Origin: Fibrobacter succinogenes
GTDB lineage: Bacteria; Fibrobacterota; Fibrobacteria; Fibrobacterales; Fibrobacteraceae
Length of the DNA: 57,288 nt
NCBI GenBank assembly: GCA_902762795.1
Contig: CACWPM010000042.1
Span: 1-57,288 of the forward strand
Direction of reading: 5' to 3'
Each line of letters starts with the position of its first letter. The first letter of the stretch is position 1. The notes under the pieces were generated by a model that was not told where the DNA came from, made no database searches, and worked only from the letters and a program-made list of their open reading frames with translations. The position numbers were made by a program, and so were the translations under genes. Shown in pieces: positions 39,623-48,357 of the stretch.

Positions 39623-41068
39623 ATGACTAAGATTACTCACATCACCGAACGCCCGGGTTACGCTCCGCGTACTGACAGCATTTACGTAGCACTCCCCGGT
39701 GAACGTTACACCCCGTTTTCACTCGCCAAGAAGCTCGGCGCAAAGGCCATCTTCGAATCGGCAAGCTTTGACCACGGTCGCAGCCGCTATTCGACGTTGA
39801 TGGTGGACGAAGGTTTCCGCCTGCGCCAGAACGAAAAGAACGTGAGCATTGTCGTAGACGGCAAGGAAAGCGAATTCTTGGCTGAAGGTGATGGAGATAT
39901 TCTCGATGCCTTGCTCAAGATTTCTGCCGAAAACACTGTGCCGCCCAACCAGATTCCTATTCCGTCTTCGGGCGTGGGCTACCTCGGCTACGAATTCTGC
40001 GCCCGCTGCGATACCATCCGCCTCGCCCCACAGGTCGATGAACTCAACATCCCCGAAGCCGAATTTTTGATCGGCCACATTTACATTGTGTTTGACCACT
40101 TCACCGAAAAACTTCACTTGTTCGCACTGAACTACGAAGAACACCAGATCGACCTGAAGGCTGCGATTGAAAAAGTGAAGGCTCGCCTCGCCGACTTGGA
40201 CTTCAGCTACCTCGCCCCGGAACAGCAGTACGGCAAGGGCATCACGATGACCGACCTCGAACAGTCCCGCAAGGAATACGTGGAAAAGGTCGCCGCTTTG
40301 CAGAAGCACATCGTAGCAGGCAACATCGTTCAGGCCGTGCCGTCCCGCCGCATCCAGTTTGCAAGCGATATCGAAGCCCTCGACATTTACCGCCGCCTCC
40401 GCACGGTGAACCCGTCTCCGTACATGTTCTTCTTGGATTACGGCACGCACCAGTTCATCGGCGCATCTCCGGAAAGCTTGATCCGCGTGCGTGAAGGCAT
40501 CGCCACCATCCACCCGATTGCAGGTACCCGCCGCCGCGGTAAGGACGACGCAGAAGACGAAGCATTGATGAAGAACTTGAAGGGCGACCCGAAGGAACGC
40601 GCCGAACACTTGATGCTTGTGGACCTCGCCCGCAACGACCTCGGCCGCGTTTGCGAAGCCGGCACGGTCGAAACCACCAAGTACATGGAATGCGAAAAGT
40701 TCAGCCACGTGATCCACTTGGTCTCTGACGTGCAGGGCCGCGTTTCCAAGAACAAGAAGGCCATTGAAGTGCTGCGCTCCAGCTTCCCGGCAGGTACGGT
40801 GAGCGGCGCTCCGAAAATCAGCGCCATTGAAATTCTTTCTGGCCTCGAAAAAGTAAAGCGTCGCTTCTATGCTGGCGCCGTGGGTTACATTGAATCGGAC
40901 GGTGACTTGGATTTCTGCATCGCTATCCGTTGCTGCTTAAAGCAGGGCAAGACCATCAGCCTCCAGGCAGGCGGTGGCATCGTGGCAGCATCGAACGCTG
41001 ACCGCGAATTTGAAGAAACGAACGAAAAGCTCGGAGCGATCAGGGCTGTACTGGAGGGTGAGCGATAG
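39623..41068 (+). CDS. trpE: Anthranilate synthase component I
   Basis: Chorismate plus ammonia to anthranilate, first committed step to tryptophan, cytosolic, partner of the TrpG domain encoded next. The 481-residue protein shows the chorismate-utilising core: GYLGYEFCARCDT, NIVQAVPSRRI, YRRLRTVNPSPYMFF, GASPESLIR, PIAGTRRRGKDDAEDE, HLMLVDLARNDLGR and AGGGIVAASNADREFEE. The N-terminal feedback region carries ESASFDHGRSRYS, close to the LLES/S Trp-binding motif of inhibited enzymes. AGAGGA lies 6 nt before the ATG. Expression is very likely controlled by the attenuator upstream. Confidence 0.96.
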   Translation: MTKITHITERPGYAPRTDSIYVALPGERYTPFSLAKKLGAKAIFESASFDHGRSRYSTLMVDEGFRLRQNEKNVSIVVDGKESEFLAEGDGDILDALLKISAENTVPPNQIPIPSSGVGYLGYEFCARCDTIRLAPQVDELNIPEAEFLIGHIYIVFDHFTEKLHLFALNYEEHQIDLKAAIEKVKARLADLDFSYLAPEQQYGKGITMTDLEQSRKEYVEKVAALQKHIVAGNIVQAVPSRRIQFASDIEALDIYRRLRTVNPSPYMFFLDYGTHQFIGASPESLIRVREGIATIHPIAGTRRRGKDDAEDEALMKNLKGDPKERAEHLMLVDLARNDLGRVCEAGTVETTKYMECEKFSHVIHLVSDVQGRVSKNKKAIEVLRSSFPAGTVSGAPKISAIEILSGLEKVKRRFYAGAVGYIESDGDLDFCIAIRCCLKQGKTISLQAGGGIVAASNADREFEETNEKLGAIRAVLEGER

Positions 41069-41069
41069 A

Positions 41070-41152
41070 CGAAAGAACGCCCGCAACGGCGGGCTACAGA
41101 CGAAAGACGAGAGAAATCGCCTATAACCTACAACCTATTACCTAAGACCTAA
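41070..41152. repeat. Composite spacer repeat between trpE and trpGD
   Basis: AGACGAAAGAACGCCCGCAA and the rest of the hairpin (GCCCGCAACGGCGGGC), CTACAGACGAAAGACGAGAG, then ATAACCTACAACCTATTACC and TAAGACCTAACT directly against the trpGD ATG. It replaces the usual ribosome site and is the intergenic counterpart of the insert in ligA. Confidence 0.75.
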
Positions 41153-41154
41153 CT

Positions 41155-42750
41155 ATGATTATCATTATCGACAACTACGATTCCTTTACTTACAATGTCT
41201 ACCAGGCCATTGCAAAAATCACCAACGAAGAAATCCGCGTGCTCCGTAGCCGCGAATGCACCATTGCTGACATCGAAAAGCTCAACCCGAGCCGACTCAT
41301 TGTAAGCCCGGGCCCGGGCCGTCCGGAAGACGCCGGCATCTCGGTCGAAGCCATCAAGCACTTTGCAGGCAAACTCCCGATTCTCGGCGTTTGCCTCGGC
41401 CACCAGGCCATCGGTTACGCATTCGGCGCAAAGATTGTTCAGGCCAAGTTCATCAAGCACGGCATCGCCGAAGAAATCGACCTCGACGGCAAGGGACTTT
41501 TCCGCACCATCGGCAAGAAGAACATCTTCACGCGTTACCACAGCCTGGTCATCGACGAATCTACGCTCCCGGGCGATTTCGAAGTGACCGCCCGCGCAAC
41601 AGACGGTGACATCATGGGCATTCGCCACAAGACGCTCCCGATTGAAGGCGTGCAGTTCCACCCGGAATCCATTGCTAGTGGCCGCGCCGACGAATTCTTC
41701 AAGGCTTTCCTCAACTACCGTCGCGAACCGCTCGACATCCGCGGAATCTTGAACACGCTTACCGCAGGCAAGGACTTGACCCGCGAAACCGCTGAAATGT
41801 TCATGGAAGACCTGACCGACGGTATCATGGACGAACGCCAGATGGCCGCTATCCTTACCGCACTTTCCAGCAAGGGCCCCGTGACCGAAGAAATTGCAGG
41901 CTGCGCCAAGGTGCTCAGCAGCAAGAAGCGCAAGTTTCCGTACAGCGGTGACGAACTCACCGATATCGTGGGTACCGGTGGCGACGGCAAGGGTAGCTTC
42001 AACGTAAGCTCTCTCTCCGGCCTGATTGCCGCTAGCTGCGGCGCCAAGGTAGCCAAGCACGGCAACCGCGCGGTTTCCAGCAAGTCCGGCGCTGCCGACT
42101 TCTATACCGCAGCCGGCTTCAAGCTCGACATGACTCCGGAAAAGGCTGCATCCGTTATTGACAAGACGAACTTCGTGTTCCTCATGGCTCCGGTTTACCA
42201 TAGCGCCATGCGCTTTGCCGGCCCGGTTCGCGGAGCCCTCGGCGTGAAGACCATCATGAATTTGCTCGGCCCCCTCACGAACCCGGCCGAAGCCAAATAC
42301 CTCATGCTCGGCATTTACAGCAAGTCGATTTTGGAACCGTTCACCAAGGCTGCAAAGTCCCTCGGTGCCAAGCGCGTGATGGTCGCCATCTCTGATGACG
42401 GCTACGATGAAATTTCTCCGTGCGTCCCGACAACGATTGCAGAAATCTTGGAAGACGGCGAGTATCGCGAATACCGCATTGACCCGAAGGAATTCGGCGT
42501 CCCGGCCGTGGACCCGGAAGACCTCGCAGGCGGTACGGGCGTGGACAACTTCAACCTCGCTCTCGACGTGCTGAACGGCAAAGGCCGTCCGGGCATCAAG
42601 TATGCCTGCGCCCTGAACGCCGGCGCCGCTCTCTACATCAGCAACAAGGCTGCAAGCATCAAGGAAGGCTTCGACAAGGCCATGAAGGCCATGGAAGACG
42701 GCTCCGTGCTGAAGAAGATTGAGGAAGTGAAGAAAGAGACGAATTCGTAA
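41155..42750 (+). CDS. trpGD: Fused anthranilate synthase component II and anthranilate phosphoribosyltransferase
   Basis: A 531-residue bifunctional protein. Residues 1-190 are the glutamine amidotransferase: IIDNYDSFTYN, SPGPGRPEDAG, the nucleophile in GVCLGHQAIGYAFG, and the His/Glu pair in GVQFHPES. Residues 197-525 are TrpD: LTDGIMDERQMAAILTAL, the PRPP-binding DIVGTGGDGKGSFNVSS, KHGNRAVSSKSGAADF and NLLGPLTNPA. The fusion order is that of enteric TrpGD. The trp genes stop here; trpC, trpF, trpB and trpA are not in the window. The start abuts repeat words with no Shine-Dalgarno, so ribosomes may depend on coupling from trpE. Confidence 0.96.
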   Translation: MIIIIDNYDSFTYNVYQAIAKITNEEIRVLRSRECTIADIEKLNPSRLIVSPGPGRPEDAGISVEAIKHFAGKLPILGVCLGHQAIGYAFGAKIVQAKFIKHGIAEEIDLDGKGLFRTIGKKNIFTRYHSLVIDESTLPGDFEVTARATDGDIMGIRHKTLPIEGVQFHPESIASGRADEFFKAFLNYRREPLDIRGILNTLTAGKDLTRETAEMFMEDLTDGIMDERQMAAILTALSSKGPVTEEIAGCAKVLSSKKRKFPYSGDELTDIVGTGGDGKGSFNVSSLSGLIAASCGAKVAKHGNRAVSSKSGAADFYTAAGFKLDMTPEKAASVIDKTNFVFLMAPVYHSAMRFAGPVRGALGVKTIMNLLGPLTNPAEAKYLMLGIYSKSILEPFTKAAKSLGAKRVMVAISDDGYDEISPCVPTTIAEILEDGEYREYRIDPKEFGVPAVDPEDLAGGTGVDNFNLALDVLNGKGRPGIKYACALNAGAALYISNKAASIKEGFDKAMKAMEDGSVLKKIEEVKKETNS

Positions 42751-42842
42751 AAATGCTCCTGGATCCCGTCGAATTGTAGAACTAGAAATAATGGGTTCCC
42801 TCACTTCGTTCGAGGATGACAGGCTCCAGGATGACATAACGC

Positions 42843-42872
42843 AAAAACGCTCCGAGAATTCGGAGCGTTTTT
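42843..42872. terminator. Bidirectional terminator
   Basis: A perfect stem AAAAACGCTCCGA / TCGGAGCGTTTTT with a GAAT loop, between the convergent trpGD and HD-domain genes. It gives a T run on either strand. Confidence 0.9.
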
Positions 42873-42875
42873 CGT

Positions 42876-43439
42876 TTACGGTCTAAAAGTTTTTAAGGCG
42901 GCGATGGTTCGGGAGATGAGGTCGTTTAATTCCCAGCCGAGGAGTTTCGCGCCTCGTTCAATGACTTCGCGAGAGCATCCTGCCGCAAATTTCGGGGACT
43001 TGTACTTTTTCAAAACGGATTTCAGTTCCAAATCCTGAACGCTCTTGGACGGACGCATCAAAACGACCGCACCAATCAAGCCCGTGAGTTCGTCAACGGC
43101 ATAAAGCACTTTTTCCATTTCGTGTTCCGGCTTGACATCCACCGTGATAGACCAGCCATGGCTCGTTGTCGCGTGAATCAGCTCTTCCGAAAGGCCCGCC
43201 TCTTGCATCAATTCGCGTTCCTTGATGCAATGCTGTTCCGGCCACAATTCAAAATCAAGGTCGTGCAAGAGACCGACAATTCCCCAGAATTCTTCGTCTT
43301 CGCCGTAACCTAGTTCACGAGCAAAGTAACGCATCGTATTTTCTACGATTTCGCCATGTTCAAGGTGGAACGGATCCTTATTGTATTTCTTAAGGAGTTC
43401 AAGCGCTCCTTCGCGTGTAATATTTGCTGATAATGCCAT
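42876..43439 (-). CDS. HD-domain hydrolase
   Basis: A 187-residue cytosolic HD-superfamily protein. The metal ligands appear as HLEHGEIVENTMRYFA, GLLHDLDFELWPEQH (the H-D pair) and ATTSHGW, with a final Asp in AVDELTGLIGAV. The family comprises phosphohydrolases acting on nucleotides or similar phosphates; the substrate is unknown. I chose the ATG at 43439, which begins the compact family-like N-terminus (MALSANITREGALELL); the upstream in-frame extension is weakly supported and neither has a strong ribosome site. It ends at the shared terminator. Confidence 0.83.
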   Translation of the reverse strand: MALSANITREGALELLKKYNKDPFHLEHGEIVENTMRYFARELGYGEDEEFWGIVGLLHDLDFELWPEQHCIKERELMQEAGLSEELIHATTSHGWSITVDVKPEHEMEKVLYAVDELTGLIGAVVLMRPSKSVQDLELKSVLKKYKSPKFAAGCSREVIERGAKLLGWELNDLISRTIAALKTFRP

Positions 43440-43583
43440 GGCTCGAAATATAAGAATTTTATGGGGATGATTGACAGCATTCGCCCACGGATTTTTGCGC
43501 GTCATAAAGCAAAATGCGGCGTGCTATAGGTTTTTCTAATTACTGATAATTGCTTATTTCGATAGACACCCCGTGCACACCAA

Positions 43584-43657
43584 ATTACTAATAAATTAAT
43601 TCTATTATATACAATATTAATTAAGTATTGGACAAGGTAATAGTTGCGTTCTATATT
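43584..43657 (+). promoter_or_regulatory. Sulfur-gene promoter/operator, copy A
   Basis: A 51-bp element (43584-43634) that is 45/51 identical to 51989-52039. It opens ATTACTAATAAATTAATT and closes ATTAAGTATTGGACA. TTGGAC (43628-43633) serves as a -35; 18 nt later is TATATT (43652-43657). TACT(T)AATAAAT-like half-sites face each other across the element, giving a dyad. Drives metY and the genes after it. Confidence 0.8.
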
Positions 43658-43716
43658 TTCGCCGTACAAATAGAATTATTCAAGAGCAAATATTTTGCTA
43701 AAGAGGAGTTTTTAAA

Positions 43717-45072
43717 ATGACAAAGAATATATCAAAAAAGAAAATTGAATCCGCAAAAAATACCACAAACGTTAATGATCCGAGCACATGGAATTTTGCA
43801 ACAAAGTGTTTACAGGCGGGTTGGAAGCCCAAGATTGGCGAACCACGCGTACTCCCGATTTTCCAATCCACGACTTACAAATACGAAGACGTTGACGAAG
43901 TGGAACGCCTTTTTGCACTCAAGCAATCGGGCAACAAATATACCCGCACAGGGAACCCGACCGTTGCAGCATTTGAAAGCAAGATTACGGAACTCGAAGG
44001 CGGCATGGGTGCCGTTGCAACCGCATCGGGGCAAGCCGCAGTCCTCCTTGCGATTTCGAACCTCGTGAAAGCAGGCGACCACATTGTTGCAAGCAAAACC
44101 ATTTACGGCGGCAGCTACACATTACTCAGCGTAAGGCTTTCCAAGCTCGGCATAGAAACGACGTTCATCGACCCGGAAGATTCCATCGCAGAACTCCGCA
44201 AAGCTTTCCGCCCGAACACCAAACTCATTTTCGGCGAAACCATTGGCAACCCGGCCTTGGGCATTTTGGACTTTGAAAAGTTTTCCAAGCTCGCCAAGGA
44301 ATTTGACGTTCCGTTCCTCGTTGATAATACACTCGCAACGCCATTCCTCGTGAAGCCTTTAAAACTCGGCGCAAACGTTGTCATCCATTCCGCAACAAAG
44401 TACATCGACGGCCATGCCGTTGCACTCGGCGGTGTCGTCATAGACGGCGGCAATTACAACTGGGAAAACGGGAAGTTTCCGGACCTCGTGGAACCGGACG
44501 CTCAATACGCAAACACCTCCTATACTCAAAAATTTGGACGTGCCGCATTTATCGCGAAAGCTCGCGCTCAATTCTTGCGCGATTATGGCGCCGCATTAAG
44601 CCCGTTCAACGCATTCCTTTTGAATTTGGGCCTTGAAACGCTCCACTTGCGAATGCCGCAGCACAGCAACAACGCCCTCGCATTAGCTGAATTTTTGTCC
44701 AAGCATCCGGCCGTGAATTGGGTCAGCTATCCGGGACTCAAATCTAGCCCATATTTTAAGCGCATCCGCAAATACTTTGATTACCAAGGCGGCAGCGGCG
44801 TGCTCACCTTCGGCCTCAAAGGTGGCAGAGCTGCCATCCGTTCCTTCGTCAAAGCATTGAAAGTCGCCGCCCTTGTGGTTCACGTGGGCGACGCCCGCAC
44901 AAGCGTTCTGCACCCGGCAACAAGCACCCACTCGCAGCTATCGCCAAAAGACAGACTTGCGGCAGGCATCCCTGACGATATGATTCGCGTATCCGTGGGC
45001 ATCGAAGACCCGCACGACATCATCGCTGACTTTGAACAAGCTATTGCAGCAAGCACCAAAGGAGGTAAATAA
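43717..45072 (+). CDS. metY: O-acetylhomoserine sulfhydrylase
   Basis: PLP enzyme, O-acetylhomoserine + sulfide (or methanethiol) to homocysteine (or methionine), cytosolic. The 451-residue product has PIFQSTTYKYED, YTRTGNPTVAAFESKI, ASGQAAVLLAI (substrate and cofactor loop), VDNTLATPFL, the Schiff-base Lys in HSATKYIDGHAVALGG, and the closing HPATSTHSQLS and IRVSVGIEDPHDI. Those last blocks and the length fit MetY rather than the shorter cystathionine synthases. GAGGAG precedes the ATG by 9 nt. Its TAA overlaps the next ATG by one base. The promoter element is shared with the sulfate-reduction operon, which would supply the sulfide. Confidence 0.94.
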   Translation: MTKNISKKKIESAKNTTNVNDPSTWNFATKCLQAGWKPKIGEPRVLPIFQSTTYKYEDVDEVERLFALKQSGNKYTRTGNPTVAAFESKITELEGGMGAVATASGQAAVLLAISNLVKAGDHIVASKTIYGGSYTLLSVRLSKLGIETTFIDPEDSIAELRKAFRPNTKLIFGETIGNPALGILDFEKFSKLAKEFDVPFLVDNTLATPFLVKPLKLGANVVIHSATKYIDGHAVALGGVVIDGGNYNWENGKFPDLVEPDAQYANTSYTQKFGRAAFIAKARAQFLRDYGAALSPFNAFLLNLGLETLHLRMPQHSNNALALAEFLSKHPAVNWVSYPGLKSSPYFKRIRKYFDYQGGSGVLTFGLKGGRAAIRSFVKALKVAALVVHVGDARTSVLHPATSTHSQLSPKDRLAAGIPDDMIRVSVGIEDPHDIIADFEQAIAASTKGGK

Positions 45073-46028
45073 TGAGTATAATTGTAGATGTCAATAAATA
45101 CCTTGCTTTGAATGGTGCGACAAAGCGCATCAAAGATTACCTCTCTATTGAAGTTGCCGATCACGCTTACCTGCCGAAAACAGAAGACATTAAAAGCGAC
45201 TGGGTCGCCTACATTGCAGCCCCCGCATTCAAGCTGATTCGCGAAAAATTGGGTCACGACATTGATTCATTCGTTTCCATCGGCACAGGTTCCGGCATTG
45301 ACGTATTGACCGGCATTGAGCTTTTAGGGGCAAAACGCGTAGGCTTCACGGATTTGCAAAGAAGCGTTGTCGCCGCCGCTGCACAGAACGTTAGGAACAA
45401 CTTAAAAAGCAATAACATCGAATTTGAATTTGGCGATGGCGACCTTTTGCAACCGCTCCAAAACGGCAAACGAAATTACGATGTCATTTACGAAAATCTC
45501 CCCAACGTGCCGCTCGCAAACAACACAAAGATTGAAGACAAACGCAATAGCGGCCATTACTTGGAAAAGCGCGAAGAAGCAATCCCCGAATTCGTTCACG
45601 AGCAAATGCTCGACTTGCATTATCTTGCACTCAAGCAGGCTCGCGATTACTTGGCAGAAAACGGCGCCGTCTATTCCACGCTTGGTGGGCGCGTTCCGCT
45701 CAATGCGTTAATCAAGCTTGGCGAACTCGCCGGACTCCGTTCTGAAATTTTCACGTATTCCTGGAAAGTCCAGGCCGAGCCGGAAGATGTGATTTCGGGA
45801 TACGCCGCACAAGAAAAAGTTGGTCTCGGCCCTTTTAGATTCTACCGTGCCGAAGACTTGCAAAAAGCATTCGCAAACGTTTCCGTCAAAGATTCAGGCA
45901 GTCGCGCATTTGAAATCGAAAAATCTCTAGACTCTGTAAAACTTACAGCAACCGCAGCATACGAAGCATTCAAAAAAGGCGAAGTCATCGGCCATACCGT
46001 CGCCGTGTTAAAATCTAGCGTGGAATAG
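45072..46028 (+). CDS. Class I SAM-dependent methyltransferase of unknown substrate
   Basis: A 318-residue cytosolic protein with the Rossmann methyltransferase core: motif I VSIGTGSGIDVLTGIELLGA, acidic strand-2 end in GFTDLQRS, FGDGDLLQPL and, at the catalytic position, YDVIYENLPNVP, an NPPY-like motif typical of methylation on N or O atoms. The extra C-terminal part (about 215-318) is unlike well-known enzymes I recall. Its ATG shares an A with the metY stop (TAATG) and the metY end carries GGAGG, so translation is coupled. Position between metY and a DMSP-lyase-like cupin suggests a sulfur compound is involved; this is inference. Confidence 0.8.
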   Translation: MSIIVDVNKYLALNGATKRIKDYLSIEVADHAYLPKTEDIKSDWVAYIAAPAFKLIREKLGHDIDSFVSIGTGSGIDVLTGIELLGAKRVGFTDLQRSVVAAAAQNVRNNLKSNNIEFEFGDGDLLQPLQNGKRNYDVIYENLPNVPLANNTKIEDKRNSGHYLEKREEAIPEFVHEQMLDLHYLALKQARDYLAENGAVYSTLGGRVPLNALIKLGELAGLRSEIFTYSWKVQAEPEDVISGYAAQEKVGLGPFRFYRAEDLQKAFANVSVKDSGSRAFEIEKSLDSVKLTATAAYEAFKKGEVIGHTVAVLKSSVE

Positions 46029-46035
46029 GGATGCT

Positions 46036-46638
46036 ATGAAAAATGTTATTCAAAATTTAATTGAAGAATCCCAAAAGTTCCTTTTCAAGAGAGCCAAAAT
46101 TGACGATAAAATCGGGCTCGAAGCCGCCAATTTCGCAGTCCGAGACATTCCAAAGCCAATTGGAAAATTTGAAAAAAGCGACTCGCCGTTAGTCCGCTAT
46201 ATCGAAGAAGCCATCAAGCACGGCACCCCCGAAACAGCGGATTTGCTAAAAGCTTTGGAGCCCGCCCTCCCCTATTTGCCGTGGAAATACAATTACGAGC
46301 CGCGCCCCGACATGCCTGATTTGGCCGATCAAATGGGATGGGGAGAAATTCTCGGTCCAGAAGCGCCCTACCACGATGAGCATTTTTGTTTCGGCTTTAC
46401 GCTCCTCGGCAAAAACACCTTTTACCCCTCCCACTTGCACCCCGCCACAGAACTTTACGTTATTTTATCAGGACACGCCATTTGGACACTAGACGGGATC
46501 TCAAAAGTACGCGGTCCCGGTGAATTTGTATTGCATCCATCCAATCATATTCATTCCATGCAAACAGAAGACGAACCCATGCTCGCGCTCTATACGTGGA
46601 GCGGAAATGATGTCAAAACGCTTTCAAAATATGTGTAA
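46036..46638 (+). CDS. Cupin of the DMSP lyase (DddQ-like) family
   Basis: A 200-residue protein with a C-terminal cupin. The metal motif 1 is HLHPATELYVILSG (H-x-H-x4-E-x-Y) and motif 2 is HPSNHIHSM. Flanking text LPWKYNYEPRPDMPDL, GEILGPEAPYHDEH and DEPMLALYTWSG follows the pattern of DddQ-type dimethylsulfoniopropionate lyases (HPSNxPHAMRT, DEPLLALYLWRG), so I place it in that family. Real DddQ cleaves DMSP to acrylate and dimethyl sulfide. In an anaerobic gut-type bacterium the natural substrate may be another sulfonium or thioether compound. AGGGA precedes the ATG. It is co-oriented with metY and the methyltransferase, 7 nt apart. Confidence 0.82.
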   Translation: MKNVIQNLIEESQKFLFKRAKIDDKIGLEAANFAVRDIPKPIGKFEKSDSPLVRYIEEAIKHGTPETADLLKALEPALPYLPWKYNYEPRPDMPDLADQMGWGEILGPEAPYHDEHFCFGFTLLGKNTFYPSHLHPATELYVILSGHAIWTLDGISKVRGPGEFVLHPSNHIHSMQTEDEPMLALYTWSGNDVKTLSKYV

Positions 46639-46759
46639 AAAAATTACACTATTTGATTGTCGGGTATCGAAATTTTCAATAACACTTTTGAGAAGTTCAT
46701 TTTGTACATTACTGCTCGAGATGGGGAATATGTCAAACCAATAACAAAGAGGATACAAC

Positions 46760-47245
46760 ATGTACTCGACCCACTATATGGATCTGCTGATGCAGAATTC
46801 TCCCTGGAATCTGATTCTCTTCATGGCAATTCCTGTCATTCTCGCAGAGACAATCGCCATAACGGAATTGTTCCTGCTCAAATCGCCAAATGCGTACCCG
46901 ATGCTTTCCAAAGTGAATCACATTGCGGGTGTTCTCGCCGGGCTTGCATTTGTAGGAATCATAATCTATTTTATTCCAAATGTCATTATTCCGCTAGCAA
47001 CTGCTGGTGAATTCAGAACTTGGATTGATGTCGTAGCCATATTCTCTTATATCCTCGCGGGCATCCCGATGATATTGCTCGCCCTTTTGAACTTGAGGCT
47101 TTTATTCCGCAAAGTTATTGAACAGAAAGAATCGCAGGCTACAAACCCAAAGCGAAATCGTTTTCAGAAGTACAAGCCCCCACGCACCACATGGATTCAA
47201 TGCACGAAGGTCACCACCATCACCATTGAGCATTCAATTTCTTGA
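46760..47245 (+). CDS. DUF6803-like membrane protein, C-terminal tail probably frameshifted
   Basis: A 161-residue protein with four hydrophobic helices; MYSTHYMDLLMQNSPWNLIL, FMAIPVILAETIAITEL and IPLATAGEFRTWIDVVAIF fit a small uncharacterised membrane family I recall as DUF6803. The last 35 residues (NPKRNRFQKYKPPRTTW onward) look foreign. The -1 frame over the same DNA reads MDSMHEGHHHHH and stop at 47205-47240, the kind of His-rich tail expected on a metal-handling membrane protein. One indel between about 47115 and 47200 would explain this. AGAGGA precedes the ATG. It is probably the fourth gene of the metY transcript. Confidence 0.72.
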   Translation: MYSTHYMDLLMQNSPWNLILFMAIPVILAETIAITELFLLKSPNAYPMLSKVNHIAGVLAGLAFVGIIIYFIPNVIIPLATAGEFRTWIDVVAIFSYILAGIPMILLALLNLRLLFRKVIEQKESQATNPKRNRFQKYKPPRTTWIQCTKVTTITIEHSIS

Positions 47246-47279
47246 ATAACGCCCCTACAAGCCATAGCTTTTTTGTATT

Positions 47280-47303
47280 AGCCAAGCATTAACTTGGCTT
47301 TTA
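47280..47303 (+). terminator. Probable terminator of the metY unit
   Basis: AGCCAAG-CATTAA-CTTGGCT followed by TTTTAT. A 7-bp stem with short T run, placed between the DUF6803-like gene and bioB. Confidence 0.55.
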
Positions 47304-47348
47304 TATTTGTCACCAAAATTCAACAAGCTCAATGACGGTAGTTTAGGA

Positions 47349-48338
47349 ATGACAATTACAGATTATTTGACAAAAGACTGGGACGAAAGCAAAACCCTTA
47401 CTCGCGAAGAATGTTTGCAAATTTTAAATTTTCCGGATAATCAACTTGACTTGCTAATTGAAGCAGCATTCAAATTACGCACGAAATACAAAGGCTACCG
47501 TGTCAACATCCAGCTTTTGACGAATGTCCGTAGCGGCAACTGCACTCAAAATTGCGCCTATTGCGCCCAATCTCGCGATTCCCAAGCGCCCATTGAAAAA
47601 TACAAAAGCGTTTCGGACGACAAGCTCTACGGCGACAATAATCTTGTTGATGAATTTCACCTGTCTCGGCATTGCATCGGGCTTTCGGGCATGGGTTTCA
47701 CAGACAAAGAAATTGAAGAACTCGCCGAACGCATTGCGCACATGAAGAAATCGGGGACGCACATTTGTTGTTCCATCGGATTTTTGACCGAGCACCAAGC
47801 CCGCATTTTAAAGGCGGCTGGCCTTGACCGCATCAACCACAACTTGAATACGAGCCGCCGTTTTTACCCCGAAATTTGCAGCACCCACACATACGAGCGA
47901 CGCATCCAAAACATTCGCATGTTGCAGAGCATCGGCTTTGAAATATGCTGCGGCGGAATCATTGGCATGGGCGAAACCAAAGAAGACGTGGTCGACATGC
48001 TTTTTGACTTGGTCGCCATCAATCCAGAATCCGTCCCCATAAACTTTTTGTTGCCGGTCAAAGGCACACGCCTCGCCAACCTCGACATTTCCGGGCTCAC
48101 ATTCGAATACGGCATCAAAATTCTTTGCCTAGCCCGCTTGTTGCTCCCGAAATCGGACATCCGCTGTGCAGCAGGTCGAGAAGTCTATTTCAAGGGACAC
48201 GAGAAGGAACTGTTCAAAGTCGCCGATTCCATTTTCGCATCTGGTTATCTCACCGAAGGCGGCCAAAGCCTAGAAGCCACATTCCGCCAAATCGAAAACG
48301 CAGGCTTCACGTGGGCTGTAGAAAGCAAAGACGAATAA
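47349..48338 (+). CDS. bioB: Biotin synthase
   Basis: Radical-SAM enzyme, dethiobiotin to biotin by sulfur insertion. The 329-residue product has the radical-SAM cluster motif GNCTQNCAYCAQS (CxxxCxxC). INHNLNTSRRFY, GGIIGMGET, ESVPINFLLPVKGT and IRCAAGREVYF carry the Arg ligand of the second Fe-S cluster, and it closes with GYLTEGGQSLEAT, all as in BioB. The substrate loop (RHCIGLSGMGF) differs from the usual xxSGRGP, so a BioB-like relative is not fully excluded. ATG at 47349 is preceded closely by AGGA; an upstream TTG at 47307 is possible. It starts after a weak terminator; the next gene is 20 nt downstream. Confidence 0.87.
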   Translation: MTITDYLTKDWDESKTLTREECLQILNFPDNQLDLLIEAAFKLRTKYKGYRVNIQLLTNVRSGNCTQNCAYCAQSRDSQAPIEKYKSVSDDKLYGDNNLVDEFHLSRHCIGLSGMGFTDKEIEELAERIAHMKKSGTHICCSIGFLTEHQARILKAAGLDRINHNLNTSRRFYPEICSTHTYERRIQNIRMLQSIGFEICCGGIIGMGETKEDVVDMLFDLVAINPESVPINFLLPVKGTRLANLDISGLTFEYGIKILCLARLLLPKSDIRCAAGREVYFKGHEKELFKVADSIFASGYLTEGGQSLEATFRQIENAGFTWAVESKDE

Positions 48339-48357
48339 ACATCGAACAGGTCGCTTA

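Noticed and set aside
41149-42837. 562-residue minus-strand frame opposite trpGD
   Set aside because: Antisense shadow of a gene with complete TrpG and TrpD motifs; no start signal.
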